Shown here: piece by piece, positions 1 through 10,975 of the stretch
Position numbering within the stretch: the stretch's first letter is position 1
How the letters are laid out: each line of letters starts with the position of its first letter
Assembly (NCBI GenBank): GCA_965153455.1
Contig: OZ234496.1
Coordinates: 9,137,863 to 9,201,862, forward strand
DNA length: 64,000 nt
Direction of reading: 5' to 3'
Source: Sphagnum compactum
Taxonomy: Eukaryota > Bryophyta > Sphagnopsida > Sphagnales
Program-made: the position numbers and the translations under genes
Notes under the pieces: generated by a model
Told to the model about the DNA's origin: nothing
The model's input: only the letters and a program-made list of their open reading frames with translations
Databases searched by the model: none

Positions 1-54
1 ATATGAACAGCAGGGAAAGCTAATTACCACTGTTTTCTGCATCCTGTTGTTCAG

Positions 55-2284
55 GAACATCCGACAAAACTTTTTATCGGATCCTTTCCCAGCATGGATA
101 GTTAGCTTGCCCAGCCTAAAGACATTGTAAGAAGTCCGTTTCCATTGTAGGCTTGTTCATAAAGTATTTGAAGGGCACCTTATATCCAGAAAGTGTTTTC
201 AAGGAGGGATCTTACACCTACTTCTGAAGAGTGGGAGGGAAATTATTGCTACATAATTATATAGGTGTAAGGTCCCTCCCACTCTTAAGCAGTAGGTGTC
301 AAAACCCTCCCCCTTCTACCCCTCATGATCAATGTATGTTGAAGTTCGTGATAATGCTTAACAATTGGTAAAGCGCATGGATGGGAGACATTCCGAAAAT
401 GTAGGGTCAGGGTTGGCTACTGCCTTGTCCCAAGCCCCTTATTTTGGGTATCCCCCCCTCCCCCCTCAGGCTTTACCCAAGACATAAATGTCCACACTTC
501 TAAGAGCTGCCCTGCATACAAGAACTAAGACTTGATCATCACAAAACTTTCCTTTATGTGGGTCCTTGTGCTCCTTTCTCCTATTTGCAATGAATTGATC
601 AAATACTTCCAAAAGGTCTTGCATTGTGGCCTAATCCCAACCAATATATGATAGCAAAGTAGCTCATATTCTCTCTAGAAAACTCCATTTCCACTACATC
701 ATTTAAGCCAAGATTTCAGCAACTAAACAAGCAAATGAGGACATGAACATTGATGACATTTACTTGCTTACAAGTAGCCTATAGCAAACCCTACTTTTAT
801 ATTTTGTTTTGCAGGGACATTGCTCACAATCAGTTCACTGGGACTATTCCGGGGTTGAATGAAAGTGCCAGCCTTCTGAAAGACTACAATGGCACTACTC
901 AGAATGTTGATTTGTAAGTAAAGAAAGGTTGAAATGTAATGCATACACACTCCAGTCAGTGCTCCTGAAAAGTTTGAAAACATGAGATCATTTGAAAGAT
1001 TTATCATTTTGAAATTCCTCTTGTACAAGTCAACAACTTGAGTGTTATCCAAAATGTTAGGAAATAAAACATGCTTCAAGGTCATCCAGAAAGTTATGTG
1101 TCCAGATTTGGTTTCTGCAAATGTAAATAACTTCGAAATGGGTGGTTGAATGCAGTGGCTGCAATTATTTCAATGGAAGTCAGCCCACAAACTTGCCTCA
1201 TAATGTGTAAGTGTATTCCATCTACATACTGTGGGTCTAATGGTTGCAGGATCAACCTAGGTGCATGAAGCAAAACCATGTGAATAAACAATTTTCCAAG
1301 TGCCTCCTTGAGCTACTTGGGAATCTCATAACATAAAAAAAGCTTCAAAATTTGCAATATCAACTTGTGATGATTACAAGTGCAGTAGTCTGAAATGTTT
1401 AGAATGATAAATGTGCAATTCTGCTACTTGTGCAAGCAGGAATATGACGCAAAATTGCTTTACGGGTTTCACTAAGGCGTCAGATTCATGTTTGCGACAA
1501 TTTTCATGCCTTACAATCTTTAAGAATTTTGAAGGTATATATGTGTTTTGGAGGTCTGTACAAATGAATTTTTGCCTCCTTTGTCTGGCATTGAGTGAAA
1601 TACAAGACAAGTTTTCATGAGGAATGTTCATTGAGAGCCTGTTAATCTCCAGATCTGGGTTTGCTCGGAATATTTTGTGCTTTATGGAGTGATGAGGTGG
1701 CTTGAAGCAAGTACTAGTCTAGTCTTTCCTGATCACAACCAATTTTGGTGTTGGATGCAGGAAATTGTCCTCCCTGCCCAGGAAATTTTGTTCTGTATGA
1801 CTTATCTGCATGCCTGTGTCAACCTTCAGGTAAATTGTTTCCTGCATTACTAAAGATCGATCAGTGTTTGTTTGAAGGCAACATGAACCATTTAGATACT
1901 CTATTTTTCTTGGGGGATGTGTTCTTGTTTTTGTTTTGCTTGTTCCACTTGGTTTGACAAGGAGATGGTATTTCAATAGAAGTAGTTGTAATTGATGTTC
2001 AAGGGTTTATGCAAAGTACTGAGCTCTACAAATGCTTGTTTCTAATGAAGTTAGGAATTGTTACTCTGAATGTGAGCATTGTTGCAGACTATATTGCATC
2101 AAGTTCTAAAAGCACATTTCCAGTAGGTGCTGTGGTGGGAGGTGTTATTGGTGGTTTGGCTCTCATCCTAGCTATGGTTGCTCTTTACTTGTTCAAGCCA
2201 ATTATCTTCAACCCCTATGTCAAGAGAAAAAATGATTGTTCACCCCCCTCTCTCCCTTATGATGATCCTCCTAACCGATTCTAG
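55..2284 (+). CDS. LRR receptor gene copy A, 3' part (LRR to transmembrane exon, no kinase)
   Basis: This is the 3' end of a cell-surface LRR receptor gene that runs off the left edge of the window. Exons placed by GT/AG sites and phase are 55-126 (a 24-residue LRR), 815-913 (last LRR, with PGLNESASLL), 1440-1534 and 1761-1829 (Cys-rich, with GNCPPCP), and 2088-2284. The last has a Gly/Ala/Leu-rich membrane helix, a KRK stop-transfer motif, then a stop after about 14 residues. Each exon matches one in the fuller copy at 22093-33416 in length and phase. No kinase exon follows. Homology to the other copies' 3' flank continues to 3790 and then ends. The product would be a receptor-like protein without a kinase. 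The coding exons carry no stops or frameshifts, but whether it is expressed is unknown. Confidence 0.72.
203..310. repeat. 108 bp foldback repeat in intron (copy A)
   Basis: Two nested inverted repeats are visible. The outer arms start GGAGGGATCTTACACCTAC and return as GTAGGTGTC...CCCTCC. The inner arms are AAGAGTGGGAGGGA and its complement. The same foldback sits in the equivalent introns at 28781-28888 and 42593-42699. It is probably a small foldback transposon or MITE inherited by all three gene copies. Confidence 0.7.
361..480 (+). repeat. SINE-like dispersed repeat, copy in receptor A intron
   Basis: A unit of about 115 bp opens with GGTAAAGCGCATGGATGGG, has ACATTCCGAAAATGTAGGG, then CTTATTTTGGGTAT, and ends near TTTACCC. 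The front resembles a tRNA-like promoter box (ATTGGTAAAGC). Relatives occur at 23229, 23650, 23941 and 28950 and, inverted, in the right arm. It is too diverged to be a working tRNA gene. Confidence 0.5.
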
Positions 2285-3790
2285 ATTGAGTAATTTAACT
2301 TTCTCATCATTGAGAGAAAAGATCTCAACCACCACCTTGCTTGTAGTATACATGTTGGTTAATAGAATCCAAAATATGATAGTGTTTTTATGGAAAGACT
2401 TAAGCAACTTCAACATGGTCATTTATATTTGACACAAGCACTACTCCTTTTTAGAACCCAAATTATGGTGTTAAAATCACATCAAACAGACATGGTATGT
2501 GGGAGATATGAATTTTCAAAAGCATCTCAAACAAATATTAAAACAAAATGTTGTTCTTTTTTTTCCTCACATCACAACATAAAATGATGTGTTTGGATAC
2601 AAATATCAAATTGTTTGAACTTTTAAAAGAATTTTCTTTTTTCTTTTCACACCTCACAACCACTAGGTGTTGCTTTGAGTAATAGCTCTTTCTATTTTCT
2701 TTTCCATGCTTTGGGGTACACAAGGCACCATTAGGGTTCAACTCCCTAAGGAATGACAAATGAAAATAAATTTTCAACTTGTTCAATTGAAAACCACCCC
2801 TCCCATCCGCCCCCCTAAAAATAATTGCAACTACTATTAACTACAACATTCACAACAAGAAAGCTTGTTATTTTGTAACCTCTCCCATGCAACTAGATGT
2901 CCAATTTTACCACAATTTTGGGGTTTCATAAACAAATTTATTTTTTTGCACTAATAATTGTTGGAGACAACTCAATAGTGTTGCAATGTTCAGTATGTTG
3001 TTCACTAGCATGAAAATTACAACCTGAATTTATTTTTTTGGTAATTCAAAAAGTTAGTGAAAAACCTTGTTGTTAACCCACAAAAATATTTTAATGTCTT
3101 TTTTCACATTTTGTTCATTATCAATGTTCTTACATATGTGTGCCCATTCATGGAACAAATTGTTGAGTGAATGCAAGTTAGGGTGAATCACTTTTTGTAT
3201 CACACTCTAATGTTTTACATGGTGTAATCTATAAAAATGCAATGAACATTTTGTAAAATCATTATGTGGAACTTTTTCAAATGGTCGTAGATTTTCAACT
3301 TGATGCTAAATAGTTTCATAATAAATTTATGTCACAAAGATACACAAAAAATAAAGAAAAGGATTTTTGAAATAATTGCATATGGATAGTTATGGCATTC
3401 TTACACTTCAATATATTTGAAAGCACTTTTGTTTATAATTTATATTACAAACATGTTATACGGATTTAGCATATGATAAGTTTTTAAAAACAACACAAAA
3501 TTTCTGAAAACCTTGTTAAAAAAGCCCTACCCAATAAATAGTTATGGACTTTTGAATGACTGTATTTGAACCATTTTTCCAAAAGTCCCTAGTGAAGCCA
3601 TGTTTTGTTGAATTTTTGTCTTTTAAAGTTTAGAATATATGTGAAAAAGTGTTCTAGGTGGAAGAGTTTTTTAATGGATGAGATTTGTCAAATTTGGATG
3701 ATTTCATTACACAAGACTATATCAAGAATGGATTCCATGGGATTATGAAAGTTAGGGTTTGGCATGCATTGAAACCCATTGGTGGGATTC
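2285..3790. repeat. Duplicated 3' flank of receptor copy A
   Basis: This AT-rich non-coding stretch is repeated in inverted orientation at 39015-40524. There it lies inside the third receptor gene, between two transmembrane exons. Homology stops abruptly after GGGATTCATGTGACTAT at about 3790, where the third copy instead continues into a second transmembrane exon. No gene is recognised within it. Confidence 0.75.
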
Positions 3791-4549
3791 ATGTGACTAT
3801 AACACAAGGTTTTTTGACATGCATTTGTTTTTATTTGTTTGGTTCATGTTTTTTGAAATGAGGGTGTGTGTTTTGGTGCTTGTTAAGCTGTTACTTCCAA
3901 ATTCACTTGTGTAATTTTGAAATTACACAATTGAATTTGGAAGGAAAAGTTTGTCAAATACCAAAGCAAATAACAACAAAATTAATGACAAGTAACCAAG
4001 AAGGGCCTTCACCATAACAAGTAACAATCTTAACTTATAAAAGTGAATTTGTAAGTAACTTGGAAATAACTTGAATTATTTACAAAATCATTGTAGCAAG
4101 GTAAGCAAGGAATTTGAATACTTGAATTGTTCTTACTTGCTTACACACATACTAGCACTATTGTGGGGCATAAGCATGCTAAAGTAGGCCAAAAAAGTAA
4201 TCTCAATGATGCAAGAAAAACAAAATTGTCAACTTTGGAGATTAAAAAGTCACACACATTCTTTGAAATTTAACATTTAAACTACATGAGCATATGTAAT
4301 ATGGCATGATTTTTAAAAAAAAACTTAAAATGTGTTTATTTCTTTCCAACTTATTTTCATTCACTTTTTTAAATTTGGTGTTGTTGTCCCATTTTGCACA
4401 AAGTAAAACATAAAGTATAATCATGACCTTTCATTTTTTAAATTTGTTATTATGGATCTTTTAAAAAATGTTGAAAACATGTTTTACCATGTTACCACCA
4501 CAAAATGCATTTGTAATTCATATTGAAAACTAGGTTTTTAGCATTTGAG
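3791..4549. other. AT-rich intergenic DNA, nothing recognised
   Basis: The sequence is AT-rich with short homopolymers. Open frames are short and lack recognisable motifs. I see no repeat partner elsewhere in the window. Confidence 0.5.
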
Positions 4550-5430
4550 ACCTACATAAAGAAAAACTTGTTTTTGAAGGGCATCACATTGTCATAATTC
4601 AAATATTCAAGTTTCAAAAAATGTGTATCAATATGCATGATGGTTCAAATATTAATAACACATCCTTTGAATCATTTAATTTGAAAAACATATCATATAT
4701 AAACTTGCAGTAAATAAACAAAATAACTTAAATATTAATATAGATTGGGAATGACCATATATCGTTTATTTAATATGGTAAGTACATCCCAATATTTATA
4801 ACATTGGTAAAGGCTAAAAATTAAAAAATGCAAAATTTGTTTTGCACCTATTTTTACTTTTGGAATAAAGATCACCAATTGGCCTATTGTAGCATGTTTA
4901 TGCATTATGTGAAACATAAAAGAAGTACAAAATAGTTCAAAGCACTATCTTTTATTAGAATAACAATATTGCAACTACATACATAGCAACAAAACCTTAA
5001 ATGCATTGTGTGACAAATGAATAAAACTATAACAACTATAGATAAACCTTAAAATGTGAACAATGAAAAAGTATCTAGTAATTATAGTTTTTAAAAATAT
5101 AAGTTTGAACACTATTGCTTGCATTCCAAATGTCCACAAGTGTCAATATTCTCAACTTTTGGCACTTGGATTTGGGGTAATTTGGTTTTCACCAAAGTTG
5201 TTGATCCAAACTTCTAATTTAAGCTTTTTGTAACATTTTAGGCTTGAATAATGCCTTGAAGTAGTCTCTAAATGCGTCACCAAGTAGAACAAGTGTTATA
5301 TGGACCAACATATGTAACCATATTGTCATTGCAAAAAATAAAAACCAAAAATTGGGCAAACATTCATCACAATCACTTCAGAAGCACCTAAAGATCCGTT
5401 AGTGGGATTGTTGATGGGTAAAGGGCTACA
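4550..5430. repeat. Duplicated block S1a
   Basis: This block is directly repeated at about 56957-57835. It starts at CCTACATAAAGAAAAACTT and ends near GGGATTGTTGATGGGTAAAG. It is AT-rich and no coding is recognised. The two copies differ by scattered substitutions and small indels. Confidence 0.75.
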
Positions 5431-5975
5431 AACAAGTATCAACCCTAAAAATCACCACACCTTGATATTCAGAGGGGGTTTGGTGTAGTTTCTCATAAAT
5501 GCCCCCACGTTTGTATAAACCAATGATGGTAGGCTTTTGATTTTAGGCAAGTTTAGCTTCAAATTGTAGGGTATCCAAACCAAAGGTTGAACGTTTTCCT
5601 AGTGGTGCAACTAGCCTTTTAAAAAACAATTATAACCTAAATTGGGGTAATTGGTCCTTCTTAAACTAGTTTAGGTTCATAAGTACATAAGTACAACTTT
5701 TCGAAAAAAAAAAGAGGCCTAAATGTACATTTAATGCAAGCAATTGCTTTTAATTGATTGGGCATACTTAATTGTTATCTTGTATTGTGTGGACTAGTTG
5801 AACAACCTAATATTACACAATATAATTATGTTTAGTTGTGTGTAATGGAGATGAAACAAAATTGTTAAACAAAAACCAAAAGTTAAAAAATCTGAAAGCC
5901 GCAATCCCTAGATCGAATGGGAAGTTCAATCAAGAAGTAAAAAAGATTGAAAACCAAGATCAAATGTTCCTTTTG
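5431..5975. other. Divergent gap between duplicated blocks, nothing recognised
   Basis: The two S1 copies do not match here: 0.55 kb in this copy against about 1.87 kb at 57836-59701. The sequence is AT-rich. No gene or repeat structure is recognised. Confidence 0.4.
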
Positions 5976-7706
5976 AAATCAAGAACTAGACAACATTTGT
6001 ATAAAGCTAAACTAGCCTACTAAATTGGTAGTGGGGAGACACAAAAACACACTCCTCCCCTGCCCCCAATGGAGCTTTGTCAGGCACATAAAGTGAGCTT
6101 ATTTTTAGAGCAACATGGTTCTATTTTGTTTTGCACAGTTTGCCCTGCCTTCCCCTTCACCCCAGAAAAAAAACCTTAAAAGTTATTTCACAAAAACATT
6201 TAACGATGTTTAAATCTTATGTTGCCTCCTTCGCCGAGATTAGAACCAAGGACTCCAAAGAGACCACTTGAAGCACCAATCACTCGCCTACTTTCTAGCT
6301 ATCATTAAGGCTCTAGATTGAATCATATACATTTTACTTTTTCAAATAAAACACTCAACTATGCAAGCATCACATTGTCGCCGCCATGTGCTGGACAAAG
6401 CTAAAGGGAGGTTTGGGGCTTCACTGAACTTCTCTCAATGAAACCCTCATTGGGAATGTCAACTCCTTGGACAAGGAAAGAAACTGAAAGTCGGTCCTGC
6501 CCATGCCCACATGCAAATTTTGATTTCAAGGAGACTGGGGATGACGCCAGCCAAATTATTTTCATAAGGAAAGCAACGGTGATGGGAAGAAGGGAAGAAG
6601 AGACAAGAAGTGTCATGACAGGTCTGAGAGGCATTTTGAAGTTGTTGCAACGAGATTCAACATCAGGAGTGAAAAAGCATTCTGAAAATAGCTTGCGTTG
6701 CAATTACTGGATAACATATTGCCAAAGGGGACAGGGCCAGATGCAGTACACTGGCTTGACATCAAAATAACAACTGGAGTTTGAATAAACAGATGAAGCA
6801 ATCAAACCTTAAAATCTGCAGACATTTTACTTGTGAATAACTAAGTTTTGGATATATAACATACCTGTTTCTGTTACAAGACAGACTTACACACTCTCTT
6901 CCCTTTGTGACCAGCGTTTTCTTTAGAACTTTTTTTTGTTTTAAGCCAAAGTAGCCATGATGCATACGAAGATGTAGAAAAAGTGGTGAGCGTCCCTAAG
7001 AAGATTTAGCGAAAATCTGGCTATAAATCATATATGAAGTACAAAACTTTAACCATCCTTCTAAGTCTTATTTGGCTGCACACTGAAAACCAATTATAAA
7101 AATCTGGTAATTTTTACTGTTTTTCCCCTGACTTCTGAAAATTAAAAAACCCTTCAGAATCATTTCATTTTTGAATTTTGAATTTCGATTCTTGACGAAA
7201 TTTTGCTAATAAGAAAAAAGGCTGGCCATGACCAGGTCCTCACTCCTCACTGGCAAGTAACATGTTCGCAATCTGATCGTTTTTTATGCACTGCAGTTCA
7301 TGATGTACTACTACATCTGACTTCCATTATTCCAAGCGAGTGCACTCAGCAACTGATAATGTTTATCTAAGGTACTCTTCATTGCTACTCTCAACTTGTT
7401 CTGATTAATTTATCAAGGTGTCAGATCCGTATTGAAAAATCAAGTTCCTGCATTGCGGAAGAGTATGCAATGTAAGGAGGGGGTTTTGATTCTGCTACAG
7501 TTTTTAGTGTATCCAGAGGCCGCCTTAAATCCCGGAAGATAGCCTTTTCGAAAAGATGAAGCAACTTCCTCATGTGCCTTCAAAGTCTCTTGTACTTGCA
7601 AAAGAGATGTAAGACGCCTTGTCCTTTACACTGGGTAAGCCCTGCTGTCAGGGCCGTATGCCCTGGACCTCAGGCTCCACCCTGGGCTCCCAGGGCCTAA
7701 TGTCCT
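5976..7706. repeat. Duplicated block S1b
   Basis: This block is directly repeated at about 59702-61437. It is less AT-rich than its surroundings and well matched over its length. An open frame at 6438-6770 (+) and an opposing one at 6401-6703 (-) recur in both copies, but neither resembles a known protein. A better exon-like remnant is on the minus strand near 7520-7622. The block ends at CTAATGTCCTAACA, where the partners of the two copies differ. Confidence 0.7.
7520..7622 (-). pseudogene. Exon-like remnant, unrecognised protein
   Basis: Read on the minus strand, about 35 codons stay open and look protein-like, including LLQVQETLKAHEEVASSF followed by GYLPGFKAASGYTKNC. The second S1 copy (about 61240-61340) keeps this frame, with mainly silent changes in the central part and replacements at the ends. 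Neither copy has a clear start, further exons or a known family. I read it as a fragment of a captured or decayed gene. It could be chance openness in a conserved repeat. Confidence 0.3.
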
Positions 7707-7711
7707 AACAA

Positions 7712-8969
7712 CAGGGCCTTACTTACCACCAAATGCCTTCACGCAGGGCGGGGCCTCCCACCATTCCGGCGGGAAATTGTGTCGTATTCGCTGACTCCAT
7801 TACCAGAAGATTTTGTTTCATATGTCCTCCCTCCCATATTGGCCAGCCTTGATCATTATGCCAAATAATGCCAAGATACAAAAATGCCCAAATACAAAAT
7901 TCTCCACCCTCACTCGGCACAGGGTGTAGTGCCATGCTGCTAGGTCATTACCTTACACCAAACTCTTAAAGTCCTCCTCCGTCTATCATTCATATGAGTG
8001 TAAGGTAAATGTTAATATTATTGGAAAATAATAGTATTAGATTCAACATTGTACATTTTCAGAAATAGTTGTGAATTAGAAGTGAATGGATTTGATGGCA
8101 ATAGAGATATTCGTAAAATTAAGGAAATATAACAATATTATTTAGAGTTTGGTCATAAAGGTGGTGAATTTTTTTTAAAACAGTGGAAAAAAAAGTTCAC
8201 TGCTACTTAATGGGGAATAACACGAAACTCATTGGTAAGTTGAATTTCACCTTGTCTTTTCTATTTCTTGAGGACCTTCATTCCTCTTGCATGGACTGTT
8301 GCTATAATTACTCTTGAATTCTGTGGATTAACTATATAGATTAACCATAGAGTTCCGTAAGGTACTGCCCGGTTGGGCCCTCTCTCACTCTCTCTCTCAT
8401 CCCTCATCCGTTATTTGATGTTGTCTGTAACGTCTCAAGATAGAGGTTGAAGTGGGGTCCAAAGTGGGAAAACTCAGGATGGGATCCCCGACATGGGCCC
8501 ATCAAACTATTTTTTTCCACCTAGGGGCTGCCCACCTCTTAGGCTGTTGGCTATTGGCTACTAGCTATGGCTGGATCATGGCTAGTGGTTACTACCTAGG
8601 CTATCAGCTATTGACCATTGGCTATTGCCCACTAGTCATTGACTATTGGCTATGGCTATTGGTTATTGGCCATTAGTTATTCGCTACTAACATTGGCTAT
8701 TGGCTCTTTGTGGTGGATACTAGTAAGCCTAGTCACATCAACATGCCGCCCTATAATAAAACTTCAAAAATTTCCCAAAACTTATTCAGTCACTTGAGGC
8801 TAGATTATAATTTTTTTTTCTGTTTACCAAAATTGAACTCACATTGACTTTATTCTTTGTTTATTCTCTAGCACTATTTGTCAGGGAAATAGGCCCAACC
8901 ATCGTAGAAAAACCCTCAACAATCAAACAACAAGTGCATAAAATCGAAGTACTGTTGTTGAGACATGAA
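7712..8969. repeat. Duplicated block S2 (outer left arm of inverted duplication)
   Basis: It matches, in inverted orientation, 52736-53312 plus 55107-56095. The right copy is interrupted by two Helitron-like insertions, and the uninterrupted join here is at 8420/8421. The block carries no recognisable gene. It ends at AGACATGAA, directly before a transposon terminal repeat. Confidence 0.75.
8538..8702. repeat. Degenerate GGCTATTGG minisatellite
   Basis: Short units close to GGCTATTGGCTA and GGCTACTAGCTA repeat about a dozen times with frequent substitutions. The inverted counterpart is at about 53010-53190. The 74-residue open frame across it is low-complexity. Confidence 0.75.
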
Positions 8970-9106
8970 GGCCTGAGTGAACCAGGACCCACCAACGCAC
9001 CAGTTGTGGATGAGACTGTTTTGGCCGTTTTGGGATGAACCCAAACCATTTAACCTAAATTGTTTACTGTTTACAATTTTACGTCCGTTTGGGACCAGAG
9101 AGTCCA

Positions 9107-10349
9107 TTAGACGAAAGGTAGATCATGGAGGACAGATTGTCTTCTGGTATTGGCAGCATGCCACAAACTTGGCCAGGGCGACCGCGTTGTGTTCGTAGTC
9201 TGCATGAGCTCAGCAAGAGTGCTAGTGTGGGTGAGGGGCAGGGTCGAACAAAAGCGTTCCCTAACTTTCTGTGTATTTGGACAAACAAGAAGCAAGTGTT
9301 CTTCATCCTCAACCTTCCCAAATCGCAGCCTCGACAAGCCTCTCTGCGTATGGCACGCCCTTCCACGCACCTAACACTACCTCAAGCTGCGTGTTACCAC
9401 ATCGAAACGGGGCTAGCGCTTTCCGTAGTTGAACGCAGCAGATGTCACACAAGTAGCTTTCGCTCTCGTACAACATACTCTTGAAGCGTAAGTATCTTGT
9501 CTGCACATTGGTCCCGATCTCGCGGTTGGTAAAGAGATTTTCAATGTAAGCCGGCCGCATATTATCCTTCACCCTTTTTACACTCAATATTGTGTGGGGA
9601 AAACCTGGAGGGGGTGGGGCCCCAGCCTCCTGGTTGATCGGGCCTCCTGTCGTAGATCTAGCACCAACCGACTGCACTAGTTGTAGTGCGGCCGGCTGAG
9701 CCATCTGAACTCCCACCCATACGTTGCGCGCATTGCACCAAAGTACTTGGCTCTCCGCCCAGCCTCTCACCCCTGCTAGACGGGTCGGATGTATGTGCGT
9801 TGTCACAGGAGCCGTTCTCAGCGGCGATTGAACAATCCTCGCTTGGAGCACACGGGTCATTGCAGGCTTATGTGTCGTTTCCAACGACGGTTGAACCGGA
9901 GGCAGAAAACCTGCCACCTCCTAAGGTTGATTCTTGAATAGCCATTTTTTCACGGATCTAGCCCAACAGTTCTTTCTCGCAGCAAGCATAGCGAGTTGGG
10001 CTTCCCATGCCTTGCCCAAGATGCGGTCTTTAATGACCGTGCTCACACGATTATAGTACAACAGCGCTTGCCCCCATGCAAAGTGTTCAAAGGGGAATTT
10101 GTTAAATTCTGCCAGTACGATGGACGTGCTAGTTGTTTTTCGCATCTCGAGCAAGGACATGAGGAACCCTCGGTACACTACTTCAATAGCCTCTATTTTT
10201 TTGGAGTCCACCCAAACCTCACAAGCATAACTTGCTGTGGAACGCACTAGCGTGTTGAAGAGGTCACAGCGTAATTGGAGGTCCATAATACGTAGCTCCG
10301 CACAACGGCGGTTCAATGCGAACAGCAAATGCCTACTGGTAGCGCGTAC
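9107..10349 (-). pseudogene. LINE ORF2 C-terminal region
   Basis: This is the part of the LINE polyprotein downstream of the reverse transcriptase. Visible blocks are FALNRRCAELRI (about 10300), YACEVWVDSKKIEAIE, HFAWGQALLYYNRV (about 10070), YLCDICCVQLRKAL (about 9450), and a zinc-binding-like DEEHLLLVCPNTQKVRERF (about 9260). These blocks lie in different frames, so several frameshifts have accumulated. The Cys/His arrangement suits the C-terminal zinc finger common in plant LINE ORF2 proteins. The frame 9921-10616 runs straight into a mitochondrial nad2 segment and is an accidental fusion. Confidence 0.8.
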
Positions 10350-10715
10350 CATATTGGCAAGAATAGATATTTTAGGTGCAATAGAAAAAAATGCTGTAAC
10401 CAGAGTAGGTGAACCCTCGTATACATCAGGTGCCCACATATGGAAAGGAACTGCTGTGATCTTAAATAAAAAACCTACAACAATAAATGAAATACCCATA
10501 AAGATACCACTAGATTGAGCACCGAACAAAGTTATTTTATATCCAGTGAAAATCTTAGCTAATTCCTCAAAGTTGGTAACTCCAGTAAATCCATAAATCA
10601 TAGAACAACCAAACAATAAAATTCCAGAGGAAAATGCACCTAAAATAAAATATTTTAAGCCGGCTTCTGTGGAAAATTCAAAGTCTCTTTTTAATGTTGC
10701 AATTACATTAAAACA
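10350..10715 (-). pseudogene. nad2: Mitochondrial nad2 fragment (NADH dehydrogenase subunit 2)
   Basis: The minus strand encodes about 120 residues of the membrane subunit 2 of respiratory complex I. Recognisable blocks include FSTEAGLKYFILGAFSSGIL, FGCSMIYGFTG, GFLFKITAVPFHMWAPD and TAFFSIAPKISILANM. This corresponds roughly to residues 158-245 and beyond of the plant protein, out of about 490. The frame is uninterrupted and has no intron at two positions where many vascular plants have nad2 introns. The upstream edge shows a stop just before CFNVIATLKRD. It has no start or end and lies inside a transposon, so it is non-functional here. Confidence 0.9.
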
Positions 10716-10899
10716 AGTTTATAAGAGCAGCCATTGTCGAGATTCATCTACCTACATTTAAACAAGCCACTATCCTGACTTCGCGACATCGCCTCCCTTG
10801 AAGAGTTGGCGGGAGTTAGATTACTGCCCAAGGCCCCGGCAAGACGCAAAGCATCATCGGGTTTCAGATGCGAAGCTCCACACATCCAAGAATTCCGAT

Positions 10900-10975
10900 A
10901 GGGTTCTTATCCTCCCCTTCGGTCAGAACCACACGTGCAAGTTTCCCTGCATGTGGCTCGTCCATGGTAATTTCT
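10900..10975 (-). other. Group II intron-like hairpin fragment
   Basis: Minus-strand GAGCCACATGCA, a GGGAAACT loop, then TGCACGTGTGGTTC form a long stem. This resembles the conserved GAGCCGTATGC..GCACGTACGGTTC hairpin of organellar group II introns (from memory of the family). It lies in the same insert as nad2, so it may be part of a mitochondrial intron. The rest of this half is unrecognised. Confidence 0.5.

Noticed and set aside
361-430. Possible tRNA gene
   Set aside because: A tRNA-like box (ATTGGTAAAGC) is present but no cloverleaf, anticodon arm or acceptor pairing fits. It is better explained as a SINE-like repeat.
6438-6770. 110-codon plus-strand frame repeated at 60032-60409
   Set aside because: Its repetition is explained by duplication of the whole block. 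The opposite strand is equally open and neither resembles a protein family.
10240-10740. Window or part of it being mitochondrial genome
   Set aside because: The nad2 piece is flanked on both sides by nuclear LINE sequence and lies among nuclear transposons and receptor-kinase genes.
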